From positions 1 to 15,159 of the forward strand of contig JBHEOL010000151.1 of assembly GCA_046261635.1 (NCBI GenBank): a DNA stretch of 15,159 bases. Reading direction: 5' to 3'. Numbering within the stretch: the first letter of the stretch is position 1; the number at the start of each line of letters is the position of its first letter. Origin of the DNA: JBHEPS01 sp046261635. Its GTDB lineage: Bacteria; Acidobacteriota; Thermoanaerobaculia; Gp7-AA8. The notes beneath the pieces are model-generated. The model did no database searches, had not been told where the DNA came from, and was given only the letters and a program-made list of their open reading frames with translations. Made by a program: the position numbers and the translations under genes. Positions 1 through 6,556 of the stretch are shown piece after piece.

Positions 1-1
1 C

Positions 2-1930
2 ATCCAGCACGTCTATCAGAAGTACGGCGTCCACGGCTCGGCGATGACGGCGAACGTCATCACCTACCGCGAGCGGTCGGCCGCGCGGGAGGCGGGAAAG
101 GCGCTCGGGTTCTCCGCCGAGCAGATCGACCGCTTCGCGAAGCAGATCGGGCGATGGACGTTCGGCGAGATCCGCGACAAGGTCGACGCGCTCCCCACCG
201 AGATCGCCGCCGCGGGGCTCTCGTGGGAAGACAAGCGCGTCCAGCTCCTCGTGAAGACGTGGACGCGCCTCATCAACCTCCCTCGTCACCTCGGGCAGCA
301 CTCGGGGGGAATGGTCATGGCGCGCGGGCGGCTCGACGAGGTCGTGCCGCTCGAGCCGGCGGCGATGCCGGGGCGCGTCGTCATTCAGTGGGACAAGGAC
401 GACTGCGCGGACCTCGGGATCATCAAGGTCGACCTCCTCGGACTCGGCATGCTCGCAGCGATGAAGGAAGCGCTCCCGCTCATCCGCGACAACGAGAACG
501 TCGAGGTGGATCTCGCGCACCTGCCGCAGAACGACCCGGTCGTTTACAAGATGCTGAACGAGGCGGACACGGTCGGCGTCTTCCAGGTCGAGAGCCGCGC
601 GCAGATGGCGAGCCTTCCGCGAAACGCGCCGAAGACCTTCTACGACATCGTCGTCCAGGTCGCGATCATCCGCCCCGGGCCGATCGTCGGCGGGATGATC
701 CGGCCGTTCTTCGAGCGGCGGCAGGGAAAGCGGCCGGTCGAGTACCCGCATCCTTCGCTCGAGCCGATCCTCCGGCGGACGCTCGGCGTCCCCTTGTTTC
801 AGGAGCAGCTTCTCCGGATCGCGATGGTCGCGGCGGGGTTCACGGGGGGAGAAGCCGAGGAGCTGAGACGGGCGATGGGATTCAAGCGCTCGGTCGACAG
901 GATGACGACGATCGAGACGCGGCTGCGCGACGGGATGAAGAAGAACGGGATCGAGGGGAAGGCGCAGGACGACATCGTCCGCTCGATCACCTCGTTCGCG
1001 CTCTACGGCTTCCCGGAGTCGCACGCGGCGAGCTTCGCGCTGATCGCGTACGCGAGCGCCTACCTCAAGGCGCGCCACCCAGCGGCGTTCTACGTCGCGC
1101 TGCTCAATGCGTGGCCAATGGGGTTCTATCATCCCGGGACGCTCGTGAAGGACGCGCAGCGGCACGGGGTGAAGGTCTTCCCGATCGACGTCCAGAAGTC
1201 AGGGTGGATGAACCGGTGGGAGAAAGGCGGCGTGCGCCTCGGGATGCGGTTCGTGAAGGGGCTGCGCGAGTCGGCGGGTCGCGCAATCGAGGAGGAGCAG
1301 GCGCATCGCCCGTTCCTCGACGTCGAAGAGCTCGCGCGGCGGTGCGGATTGAAAGACGACCCGCTGCGGCGGCTTGCGTGGGCGGGAGCGCTCGCGCCGT
1401 TCGGGGTGACGCGACGCGCGGCGCTCTGGCAGGCGGCGAAGGCGGCGAAGGACCCCGGCACGCTCTTCGCGCCGACCGAGCGGGTGGACCCGTCGGCACG
1501 ATCGCCCCTGCCGGAGACGACGCCGCTCGACGACACGCTCGCCGACTACGCGGCGAGCGAGATGACAACCGGCCCGCACCTGATGGAGCACTACCGCCCC
1601 GAGCTCGCGGCGGCCGGGATTCATTCATCGTCGGAGCTGCGGCAGCTCCGGAACGGCCGCCGTGTTCGCACCGCCGGCGCGGTGATCGTCCGCCAGCGTC
1701 CCGGAACGGCGAAGGGGTTCGTCTTCCTGACGCTCGAGGACGAGGACGGGATGGCCCAGGCGATCATCCACCCGGATCTCTTCCGCGAGAACCGCTCGCT
1801 AATCGTTGGCAGTCCCGGCCTCGTCGTCGAAGGGATCCTCCAGAACGAGACCGGCCAGCCCTCGGTCCGCGCCGAGCGCTTCTGGGCGCTGGAGAACTTC
1901 GCCCCCATCCAGAGCCACGATTTTCACTAG
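2..1930 (+). CDS. dnaE2: Error-prone DNA polymerase DnaE2/ImuC, C-terminal part (5' end outside window)
   Basis: This is the C-terminal 642 residues of a family C DNA polymerase, open in frame from base 2, so the start lies upstream. It performs translesion synthesis in SOS mutagenesis, classically with ImuA/ImuB. What shows this: the sequence starts just after the expected palm D-x-D motif, at YGVHGSAM. It then has QHSGGM, QWDKDD, KVDLLGLGML (its Asp at about fragment residue 144 matches the third catalytic aspartate of DnaE), VGVFQVESRAQM, RPGPI, FQEQLLRIAM, ELRRAMGFKR, and FALYGFPESHAASFALIAYA followed by LLNAWPMGFYHP. The last two are typical of DnaE2 rather than replicative DnaE1. MTTGPHLM and an OB-fold region (about the last 90 residues) follow. 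The gene ends in TAG. imuA/imuB would be expected upstream but are not visible. Identity is secure; the N-terminal PHP domain cannot be assessed. Confidence 0.95.
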   Translation: MQHVYQKYGVHGSAMTANVITYRERSAAREAGKALGFSAEQIDRFAKQIGRWTFGEIRDKVDALPTEIAAAGLSWEDKRVQLLVKTWTRLINLPRHLGQHSGGMVMARGRLDEVVPLEPAAMPGRVVIQWDKDDCADLGIIKVDLLGLGMLAAMKEALPLIRDNENVEVDLAHLPQNDPVVYKMLNEADTVGVFQVESRAQMASLPRNAPKTFYDIVVQVAIIRPGPIVGGMIRPFFERRQGKRPVEYPHPSLEPILRRTLGVPLFQEQLLRIAMVAAGFTGGEAEELRRAMGFKRSVDRMTTIETRLRDGMKKNGIEGKAQDDIVRSITSFALYGFPESHAASFALIAYASAYLKARHPAAFYVALLNAWPMGFYHPGTLVKDAQRHGVKVFPIDVQKSGWMNRWEKGGVRLGMRFVKGLRESAGRAIEEEQAHRPFLDVEELARRCGLKDDPLRRLAWAGALAPFGVTRRAALWQAAKAAKDPGTLFAPTERVDPSARSPLPETTPLDDTLADYAASEMTTGPHLMEHYRPELAAAGIHSSSELRQLRNGRRVRTAGAVIVRQRPGTAKGFVFLTLEDEDGMAQAIIHPDLFRENRSLIVGSPGLVVEGILQNETGQPSVRAERFWALENFAPIQSHDFH

Positions 1931-1934
1931 TCAT

Positions 1935-1961
1935 GTCATCCCTCGCTACGCTCGGGATGAC
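1935..1961. repeat. 27-nt intergenic inverted repeat (GTCATCCC / GGGATGAC)
   Basis: GTCATCCC is followed after 11 nt by its exact reverse complement GGGATGAC, and the inner bases can add two G:C pairs. It begins 5 bases after the dnaE2 stop. It resembles the short palindromes starting GTCATCCC or GTCATCCTGA that are dispersed in many GC-rich genomes. There is no T-tract on either side, so it is not a classical terminator. It overlaps possible early start codons of the next gene (1933 and 1957). Confidence 0.6.
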
Positions 1962-1980
1962 AGATGCTCCCTCCCGCGTT

Positions 1981-3102
1981 ATGCTCCCCGTCGAGGCCGC
2001 CATCACCACTACCATCCAGCCGGTCCCTGAGACGAACGCGGTTCCCGCGGCGCGGCCTCCGCTTCGCACCCGCCCGCGCACGACCCGCTCGGAGATCGCT
2101 TCGTGGCTGTTGCTCGCCGGCGGGATCGCCCTCGTCATCTATCGCGATCTCACTCCGGCCCTCGTGGCGGGACTCGTCTTCTACCTGATCCTCGACGCCT
2201 CCGCCGGAACCCTCGCGCGCTGGATCTCCGGCCGCGCGCTGCGTCCCGTTGCGGCGCTCGTCGGCACGATCGTCGCCTCGGCCGGTGTCGCCGGGGCGAT
2301 CGCGCTGGTCGTCGTCATCGTCCGTGCGCAGATGGAGAACATCCCCGGGCTCCTCGGCCGAATGGCCGAGATCCTTCAGTCGACGCAGCTCTGGCTCGGC
2401 TCGTTCGGCAACTACCTCTTCCCCGAGGCCGTGCGGGATGCCGAGGACATGAAGCTTGTCGTCGTGGCGTGGTTACAGGACAACGCCGGCTCGCTCAGCG
2501 CTCTCGGCGAAGGGTTCGGCCTGGCCGTCGTGCATATGCTGATGGCGGTTCTCCTCGCGATCATGGTGTTCCTCCGCCACGCGCGGACCGTGACCGAAGG
2601 CGACACGGTCTCTCGCCGACCGCTTGCACGGTTCCTCAAGCAGAAAGCCGGACGGTTCACGCAGTCGTTTGCCCAGGTCGTCTCGGCACAGGTGAAAATC
2701 TCCGCGATCAACACGACCCTGACGGCCATCTACCTCCTTGGGATCCTCCCGCTCTTCATCGGCCGCCGCCTCCCCTTCAGCGTCACGATGATCTTCATCA
2801 CCTTCGTCGCGGGACTCATCCCGGTCCTGGGAAACCTTCTTTCGAATACGGTCATCGTGATCGTCTCTCTCGGCGCGGGCTCCGGCGTCGCCCTCAGCTC
2901 CCTCGCCTTCCTCGTCGTCATCCACAAGCTCGAGTACGTCATCAACTCCCGCATCGTCGGATCGAAGACCGGATCCCAGATCTGGGAGATCCTCATGGCC
3001 ATCCTCATCGGCGAAGCCGCCTTCGGCCTCCAGGGGATGATTCTCGGCCCGGTGATCTACACGTTCGCCAAGAGAGAGCTGAAGGACAAGGGGCTCGTTT
3101 AG
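1981..3102 (+). CDS. AI-2E / PerM family transporter
   Basis: This 373-residue polytopic inner-membrane protein belongs to the AI-2E transporter (PerM) family. Characterised members export autoinducer-2 or act as cation/proton antiporters, so the substrate cannot be named here. Hydrophobic segments lie at about residues 41-54, 58-78, 90-113, 182-199, 242-262, 268-286, 290-313 and 335-358. A soluble region at about 115-180 between the N-terminal and C-terminal helices is typical of the family. The C-terminal half has the family landmarks GLIPVLGN (278-285), HKLEYVINSRIVGS (315-328) and FGLQGMILGPVIY (348-360). ATG 1981 is chosen because in-frame starts at 1933 and 1957 lie in a dispersed palindrome and would add 8-16 non-family residues. 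No Shine-Dalgarno is visible at any of them. The frame stays open back through dnaE2, but that is a shadow frame. It lies 50 bp downstream of dnaE2. Confidence 0.9.
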   Translation: MLPVEAAITTTIQPVPETNAVPAARPPLRTRPRTTRSEIASWLLLAGGIALVIYRDLTPALVAGLVFYLILDASAGTLARWISGRALRPVAALVGTIVASAGVAGAIALVVVIVRAQMENIPGLLGRMAEILQSTQLWLGSFGNYLFPEAVRDAEDMKLVVVAWLQDNAGSLSALGEGFGLAVVHMLMAVLLAIMVFLRHARTVTEGDTVSRRPLARFLKQKAGRFTQSFAQVVSAQVKISAINTTLTAIYLLGILPLFIGRRLPFSVTMIFITFVAGLIPVLGNLLSNTVIVIVSLGAGSGVALSSLAFLVVIHKLEYVINSRIVGSKTGSQIWEILMAILIGEAAFGLQGMILGPVIYTFAKRELKDKGLV

Positions 3103-3216
3103 GCAAGGCAGAAGTCAGAAGGCAGAAGTAAAGGCAAGAACAAAGGCAAGAAGCAGAACCGATCTTGCTGTTGCTCTTACTTCTGCCTTCTGCCTTCCGC
3201 CTTCTGCCTTTCCTTC
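3103..3216. repeat. Heptad-repeat inverted element, GCAGAAG family
   Basis: The left arm (about 3103-3160) is purine-rich and built from 7-nt units related to GCAGAAG (GCAGAAG, TCAGAAG, GCAGAAG). The right arm (about 3164-3216) is the inverse, with repeated CTTCTGC/CCTTCTG units. Read inward, both arms share AGGCAGAAGTAA followed by a GCAA-rich stretch, so the region can fold into a long imperfect hairpin. It separates two convergent genes. Its right arm runs into the 3' end of the pterin dehydratase gene and encodes that protein's last residues. It may act as a bidirectional transcription barrier (inference). Confidence 0.75.
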
Positions 3217-3557
3217 TCGATCTTGGCGGCCAGCACGAAATCACTCTCGGTCAGCCCGTCGATCTTATGCGTGAAGATCTTCACGCCGACTCTCCCCCAG
3301 GTGAGCTCGAGGTCGGGATGGTGGCCCTCGGTCTCGGCAATCGCGCCGACGCGGTCGACGAAGTCGAGGGCGGTCTTGAAGTCGGGGAAGCGGTACTCAC
3401 GCTGGAGGTGATGATCGTCGACCACGCGCCACTCGCTCCCGAGGCGGGCTGACCATTCGTTGATTTGCGGTTGCTTCATTGGAGGGACGCCGCCCCGGCA
3501 CGGGATGCATGTCATCTTTGCGAGCTCGGGATCTGCGGCGCTCTTCGGGTCGCTCAT
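3177..3557 (-). CDS. phhB: 4a-hydroxytetrahydrobiopterin dehydratase (pterin-4a-carbinolamine dehydratase)
   Basis: This is a 126-residue cytosolic enzyme of the PCD/DCoH family. It dehydrates 4a-hydroxytetrahydropterin, recycling the cofactor used by aromatic amino acid hydroxylases; in bacteria lacking those it may serve other pterin-dependent steps. The signature is complete: EGHHPDLELTW at residues 77-87 (active-site His79-His80), His97 in FTHK and Asp106 in LTESDF. The N-terminal CIPCRGGVPPM is typical of bacterial PhhB. ATG 3557 is preceded by GAGG/AGGA about 8 nt upstream. The natural fold should end at about AAKIE; the last 12 residues (KERQKAEGRRQK) are encoded by the arm of the heptad element at 3103-3216. 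No hydroxylase gene is nearby. Confidence 0.92.
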   Translation of the reverse strand: MSDPKSAADPELAKMTCIPCRGGVPPMKQPQINEWSARLGSEWRVVDDHHLQREYRFPDFKTALDFVDRVGAIAETEGHHPDLELTWGRVGVKIFTHKIDGLTESDFVLAAKIEKERQKAEGRRQK

Positions 3558-3584
3558 CGGTTGCTTCCTCCCCTGCTTTCGTGC

Positions 3585-3590
3585 ATTTTA
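3585..3590 (-). promoter_or_regulatory. Possible -10 box for the pterin dehydratase gene
   Basis: On the minus strand TAAAAT (five of six matches to TATAAT) lies 27 nt before the ATG at 3557, in the short divergent gap to the SDR gene. No convincing -35 hexamer stands at 16-18 bp, so this is only a candidate. Confidence 0.3.
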
Positions 3591-3633
3591 GGTCCGCCCG
3601 CGCGCGAGCATGCAAGGGGCCAGAGGAGTCGTG

Positions 3634-4392
3634 ATGGAGATCGATCTCACGGGGAAGGCAATTCTGATCACGGGAGCTTCGCGCGGCATCGGCGCGGAAG
3701 TGGCCCGGATGGCCGGGAAGACGGGGGCGCTCGTCGGAATCAATTTTCATCGGAATCGCGAAACCGCGGAACGGTTGGCCGAGGAGATCGGCTCCGAGCG
3801 CACCATCGCGATTCAGGCCGACCTCGGAGACGCGGTGCAGACCGAGCGGATGATCGACGTGATGGCCGAGCGCTTCGGGCGGATCGACGTCCTGGTCAAC
3901 AATGCGGCGATTTTCGCCCAGAACCGCTTCGACTCGGACGACTACCAGGCGTGGCGTGAAGGTTGGCAGCGGACCTTCGACGTCAACCTGTTCGGGGCAT
4001 CCAACGCCGCCTTTCTCGCGATGCGGGAAATGCGCAAGCAGGGCGGCGGGAAGATCGTCAACGTCGCATCGAGGGCGGCGTTTCGCGGTGAGACGGAGTT
4101 TGCCGACTACGGCGCTTCCAAGGCCGCGCTGGTCAACCTCACGATCTCGATCGCCCGAGCCTGCGCTCCGGAAGGGATCACGGCGACGTGCGTCGCTCCG
4201 GGCTTCGTCGAGACCGACATGGCGGCCGGCGAGATCGCCGCGCGCGGGGACGAGCTGCGCGCGCAGGTGCCCCTCGGGAGGATCGCGACGACTCGCGACG
4301 TGGCCGGAGTGGTCGTGTTTCTCTGTTCGTCGTGGAGCGACTATCTGAATGGGGCGACCGTCGACGTCAACGGAGGATCGTGGTTCCACTGA
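3634..4392 (+). CDS. SDR family NAD(P)-dependent oxidoreductase (FabG-like)
   Basis: This is a 252-residue classical short-chain dehydrogenase/reductase, a soluble Rossmann-fold enzyme that oxidises or reduces an alcohol/carbonyl pair with NAD(P)(H). Visible motifs are the cofactor loop TGASRGIG (13-20), NNAA (89-92), Asn118 in DVNLF, catalytic Ser146, Tyr159 and Lys163 (YGASK), and PGFVETDM (189-196). The C-terminal VDVNGG is typical of FabG-like members. Arg17 after TGAS mildly favours NADP. ATG 3634 is chosen because AGAGGAG sits 5-6 nt upstream; an in-frame ATG at 3610 lacks such a site and would add eight non-family residues. The substrate cannot be deduced. FabG itself is possible, but no acyl carrier protein or fatty-acid gene is adjacent, so the general name is safer. 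Confidence 0.92.
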   Translation: MEIDLTGKAILITGASRGIGAEVARMAGKTGALVGINFHRNRETAERLAEEIGSERTIAIQADLGDAVQTERMIDVMAERFGRIDVLVNNAAIFAQNRFDSDDYQAWREGWQRTFDVNLFGASNAAFLAMREMRKQGGGKIVNVASRAAFRGETEFADYGASKAALVNLTISIARACAPEGITATCVAPGFVETDMAAGEIAARGDELRAQVPLGRIATTRDVAGVVVFLCSSWSDYLNGATVDVNGGSWFH

Positions 4393-4508
4393 CCCAGGGC
4401 CTGTGGTTACGCTCGCTTAACTCGTCGTGGGTCAAACATTTGGCGTATTCACGATGGGCTTGGTTCTTGCTAATAACAGAATCCCGGGGCCCCGAGGTTC
4501 CGGAAAAG

Positions 4509-4895
4509 ATGGACGTGCCCAAGCCCAGGGCTCTCGTCATCGACGACGAAGAGCCCATCCGTAAGATGATTGCCCGCGTGCTCACCCGCGAAGGCTTTGC
4601 CGTGGAAGCTGCGTGCGACGGCCAGCAGGCCATCCAGATGATCGACGACGCCGAGTATGACTTCGTCGTCCTCGACCTGATGATGCCAAAGGTGGATGGT
4701 TTCGGCGTCCTCCGCCACCTCAAACAGAGCCATCCGGATCTGCTCCGAAGCGTCATCGTCGCAACGGCGATGTACTCGAACTCGGTCAGCTTCCCTCAGA
4801 TCGGGGGCGTGCTGCACAAGCCGTTCGATCTCGGAGACCTGAGGGGATTCGCGAGGCAGTTCCGACCCGAGTCCTCCCCGATTCTCCCGGCCTGA
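4509..4895 (+). CDS. Stand-alone response regulator receiver domain protein
   Basis: This 128-residue protein is a single CheY-like receiver domain with no output domain. It should accept phosphate from a histidine kinase and signal by protein-protein contact. Receiver residues visible are the acidic pair Asp12-Asp13 (VIDDEEP), phosphoacceptor Asp56 in VVLDLMMP, Thr86 in IVATAM and Lys104 in HKPF. ATG 4509 is chosen because the receiver fold starts immediately after it. The frame is open far upstream, but that segment has no family resemblance. The Shine-Dalgarno is weak (a GAGG about 11 nt upstream). No kinase lies in the window, so the partner is unknown. A small membrane-anchored protein follows 33 bp downstream on the same strand and may be co-transcribed. 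Confidence 0.88.
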   Translation: MDVPKPRALVIDDEEPIRKMIARVLTREGFAVEAACDGQQAIQMIDDAEYDFVVLDLMMPKVDGFGVLRHLKQSHPDLLRSVIVATAMYSNSVSFPQIGGVLHKPFDLGDLRGFARQFRPESSPILPA

Positions 4896-4928
4896 GCCGG
4901 GCAAGGGTTTCGCACGGCTCCCTTTCAG

Positions 4929-5228
4929 ATGACCTCGACACTTCTCACGCTCCTTTTCGCGGCGGTCGCGCTGCTGGTCGCGCTAGCGCTCGCCTTCGTT
5001 CCGCTCCGGCTCCTCGTGTTCGGCATGGCGCGGAGCGTCCGGGGAACGGTGCGCGACTGGGTCAAGCGGCAGCGGGGAGATCGTCGCACCGAGCCCCGTC
5101 CCACACCCGACCGCCGCCAGACCCCTCCCCCCTATGTGGCGGAAGAACGGCGCGACGATGACCGGCGCGGCAAAGAACGGCGCGCAGACGCGCGCCGCGA
5201 CGACGAGGGGCCAGGAGTGGGAATTTAG
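4929..5228 (+). CDS. Small membrane-anchored, highly charged hypothetical protein
   Basis: I do not recognise a family. The 99-residue product has one strong hydrophobic segment at about residues 4-31 (leucine/alanine/valine rich). It is followed by a basic stretch, a proline-rich linker (about 56-68), and a tail dense in Arg, Asp and Glu with repeated ERR/DRR/RRD patterns (about 72-92). That suggests a single-pass inner-membrane anchor with a disordered cytoplasmic tail. No good Shine-Dalgarno precedes ATG 4929, and coding status rests on the plausible N-terminal helix and the tandem position 33 bp after the response regulator. The TAG stop falls at the left edge of a GGGGCTA-type repeat, so the natural C-terminus may have been altered. 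The Arg/Asp tail could partly be a GC-rich artefact. Confidence 0.5.
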   Translation: MTSTLLTLLFAAVALLVALALAFVPLRLLVFGMARSVRGTVRDWVKRQRGDRRTEPRPTPDRRQTPPPYVAEERRDDDRRGKERRADARRDDEGPGVGI

Positions 5229-5306
5229 GGGCTAGCGAATTCAAACATCAGGCACGAACGAAGCCGGGCTGCCGCCAGAATTTCTCCCCGGCCCCTGACC
5301 CCTTCT
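5226..5306. repeat. Degenerate heptad-repeat inverted element, GGGGCTA family
   Basis: The left edge TAGGGGCTAG is followed by an A-rich stretch ending AAACATCA. The right edge reads GGCCCCTGACCCCTTCTA, closely matching the right edge of the better copy at 7491-7635 (GGCCCCTGGTCCCTGCTTCTA). It lies between two convergent genes and overlaps the stop codons of both. It has fewer heptads than the other two copies and appears decayed. Confidence 0.5.
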
Positions 5307-5904
5307 ACTTCCCGGTCGGGCGTGGACGCTCCACGGCGGCGCGGATCGCGGCGACCATGTCCGGGTCGGCGGCGTGGAGCGTTCCGACGCGGGTCCAGAC
5401 GACTGTCCCATCGCGCCCGACGAGCGCCGAGGTCGGGATGACGCTCGTTTCGAACAGGTCGGCGATGGTGGCGTCGCTGTCGATCACGACCGGGTAGTTG
5501 ATCTTGAAATTACGGACCATCGGCTCCACCTCGTCGAGTGTCGCCCGTCCGTCGATGCTGGCTCCGAGAACGGTGAAGCCCTGCGGCGCCCATTCGGCAT
5601 GGAGCTTCACGAGCTCCGGGATCTCGTAGCGGCACGGCCCGCACCAGGTCGCCCAGATGTTGACGAGCACCACGTCTCCGCGCATGTCGGCAATGTCGAA
5701 TTTCTTTCCGTCGACCGTCTCGGCGGTCCACGCCGGCATGGGGGCTCCGACCCGCGCGGGGCCGCTGGCTGCAGGGGTGGCCGAGTCCGGGGTCTGGGCA
5801 GCCTCTCTCTCGGAAGTCGCTTCCGAGGGGGACGGCGCCTCGCTGCGGCACGAGACGGCGAACAGGAGAAGAAGAATCGGGAGAGCCAGTCGGAGACGCG
5901 TCAT
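5305..5904 (-). CDS. TlpA-like thioredoxin-family lipoprotein
   Basis: This 199-residue redox protein is predicted to be exported and lipid-anchored. The N-terminus is basic then hydrophobic (residues 5-18) and ends in AVSC, so Cys19 is the likely lipidated residue. A low-complexity Ser/Ala/Pro/Glu linker follows (about 20-50). The TlpA/ResA-type thioredoxin domain occupies about 52-190, with WCGPC at 87-91 and the cis-proline Pro157 in SVIPTS. Such proteins reduce periplasmic disulphides, for example during cytochrome c maturation, or reduce other thiol enzymes. It lies 94 bp downstream of the AhpD-like selenoprotein gene on the same strand, so partnership is possible, though their compartments may differ. 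A weak GAAGGG precedes ATG 5904. The TAG stop sits at the edge of a repeat element. Confidence 0.92.
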   Translation of the reverse strand: MTRLRLALPILLLLFAVSCRSEAPSPSEATSEREAAQTPDSATPAASGPARVGAPMPAWTAETVDGKKFDIADMRGDVVLVNIWATWCGPCRYEIPELVKLHAEWAPQGFTVLGASIDGRATLDEVEPMVRNFKINYPVVIDSDATIADLFETSVIPTSALVGRDGTVVWTRVGTLHAADPDMVAAIRAAVERPRPTGK

Positions 5905-5998
5905 TCGGATTGCCCTTCAGTGCGAAAGTCGCCGGATCGAGCCCGGCATACGGGGCGTTAACCGCCGGACCGCCCGATGCAATCCCCCGGAGCCGCCA

Positions 5999-6544
5999 TC
6001 ACGGCTCGAGCCCCTCCCCCGGCAGCGTCGGCTCGATGTCGAGCGAATTGGCAATCCGGTTGAAGTACGCGAACAGCGCCGCCATCTCGGTGATCTCGAC
6101 GATCTCGCCCTCGTCCCAGAACTCGAGCATCGTCTCGTACACCCGCTGATCGACGTGTCCATCGCCGCGAGTCATCGCCTCGGTCCACGCGAACGCGGCC
6201 TTCTCCGCATCGCTGTACGGTCCGGTCCGATACTCGAGCAGTCCGTCGATCCGGTCCTCGCTCGCTCCATGCCGCGCAGCCTGCGCGGCGTGCGAGCGCG
6301 TTCAGTAGTGGCAGTGGTTGATTCGGGAGACGAGCGTCGCGATCAGCTCCTTCAGCTCGACCGGCACCGTTCCGCTGCTGGTCGCCGCCTGCAGATGCCC
6401 CGTCATCGCCCGCAGGAGCTCCGGCCGCCGCGCGTAGATGCGAAACATGTTCGGAACGTTCCCTCGCATTTGACCGAGGCGGTCGTAAATTTCCTTCGTC
6501 GATTCGTCGACTTCGCTTCGCCGCAGACGGCGCATTCGAGGCAT
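5999..6544 (-). CDS. AhpD-like (carboxymuconolactone decarboxylase family) selenoprotein, UGA read as Sec81
   Basis: Read with one TGA (6302-6304) as selenocysteine, this gives a continuous 181-residue protein of the AhpD/CMD peroxidase-related family, ending in TGA at 5999-6001. Family features lie on both sides of the TGA. Upstream are GNVPNMFRIYARRPELL and VELKELIATLVSRINHCHY. Downstream are TRSHAAQAARHG, a YSDAEKAAFAWTEAMT stretch and an FNRIANSLDIEPTLPGEG tail. The active site is Glu66, Cys78, U81 and His85, with spacings 12, 3 and 4. These equal those of mycobacterial AhpD (Glu118, Cys130, Cys133, His137). AhpD-like proteins reduce peroxides or disulphides through the CxxC pair, and CxxU versions are known from metagenomic selenoproteomes. 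A SECIS-like hairpin follows the TGA. ATG 6544 has no Shine-Dalgarno but sits 6 nt after TATACT, suggesting a leaderless mRNA; ATG 6535 is an alternative. A nonsense mutation or sequencing error is the competing reading. Confidence 0.85.
6263..6298 (-). promoter_or_regulatory. Predicted bacterial SECIS element
   Basis: On the minus-strand mRNA, the bases after the TGA at 6302-6304 form a hairpin. The upper stem is GCCGCGCA paired with TGCGCGGC (6271-6289), closing a 3-nt GGC apical loop. The loop begins 21 nt after the UGA, with 20 nt between. A lower stem CGCTC/GAGCG (6294-6298 with 6263-6267) extends it. This fits the published bacterial SECIS model: a short apical loop with G in the first two positions, an upper stem of 4-16 bp, and 16-37 nt from UGA. 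It would bind SelB to decode the UGA. Confidence 0.75.
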
Positions 6545-6550
6545 GGCGGA

Positions 6551-6556
6551 AGTATA
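6551..6556 (-). promoter_or_regulatory. Candidate -10 box for leaderless transcription of the AhpD-like gene
   Basis: On the minus strand TATACT (five of six matches to TATAAT) is followed by six bases (TCCGCC) and then the ATG at 6544. That spacing puts the transcription start on the A of the start codon, the usual arrangement of leaderless bacterial genes, and agrees with the absence of a Shine-Dalgarno. The hexamer overlaps the edge of the heptad element at 6555-6690. No clear -35 is visible. Confidence 0.4.

Noticed and set aside
1104..1628. Antisense open frames inside dnaE2
   Set aside because: Their composition is Arg/Ala/Pro/Ser dominated, with no domains and full overlap with conserved dnaE2 codons.
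154..3102. A single 982-codon open frame covering dnaE2 and the AI-2E permease
   Set aside because: Up to about 1930 the frame gives Arg/Ala/Gly-rich shadow translation, while another frame encodes a clear DnaE2. Only 1981-3102 is family-like, so this is not a fusion.
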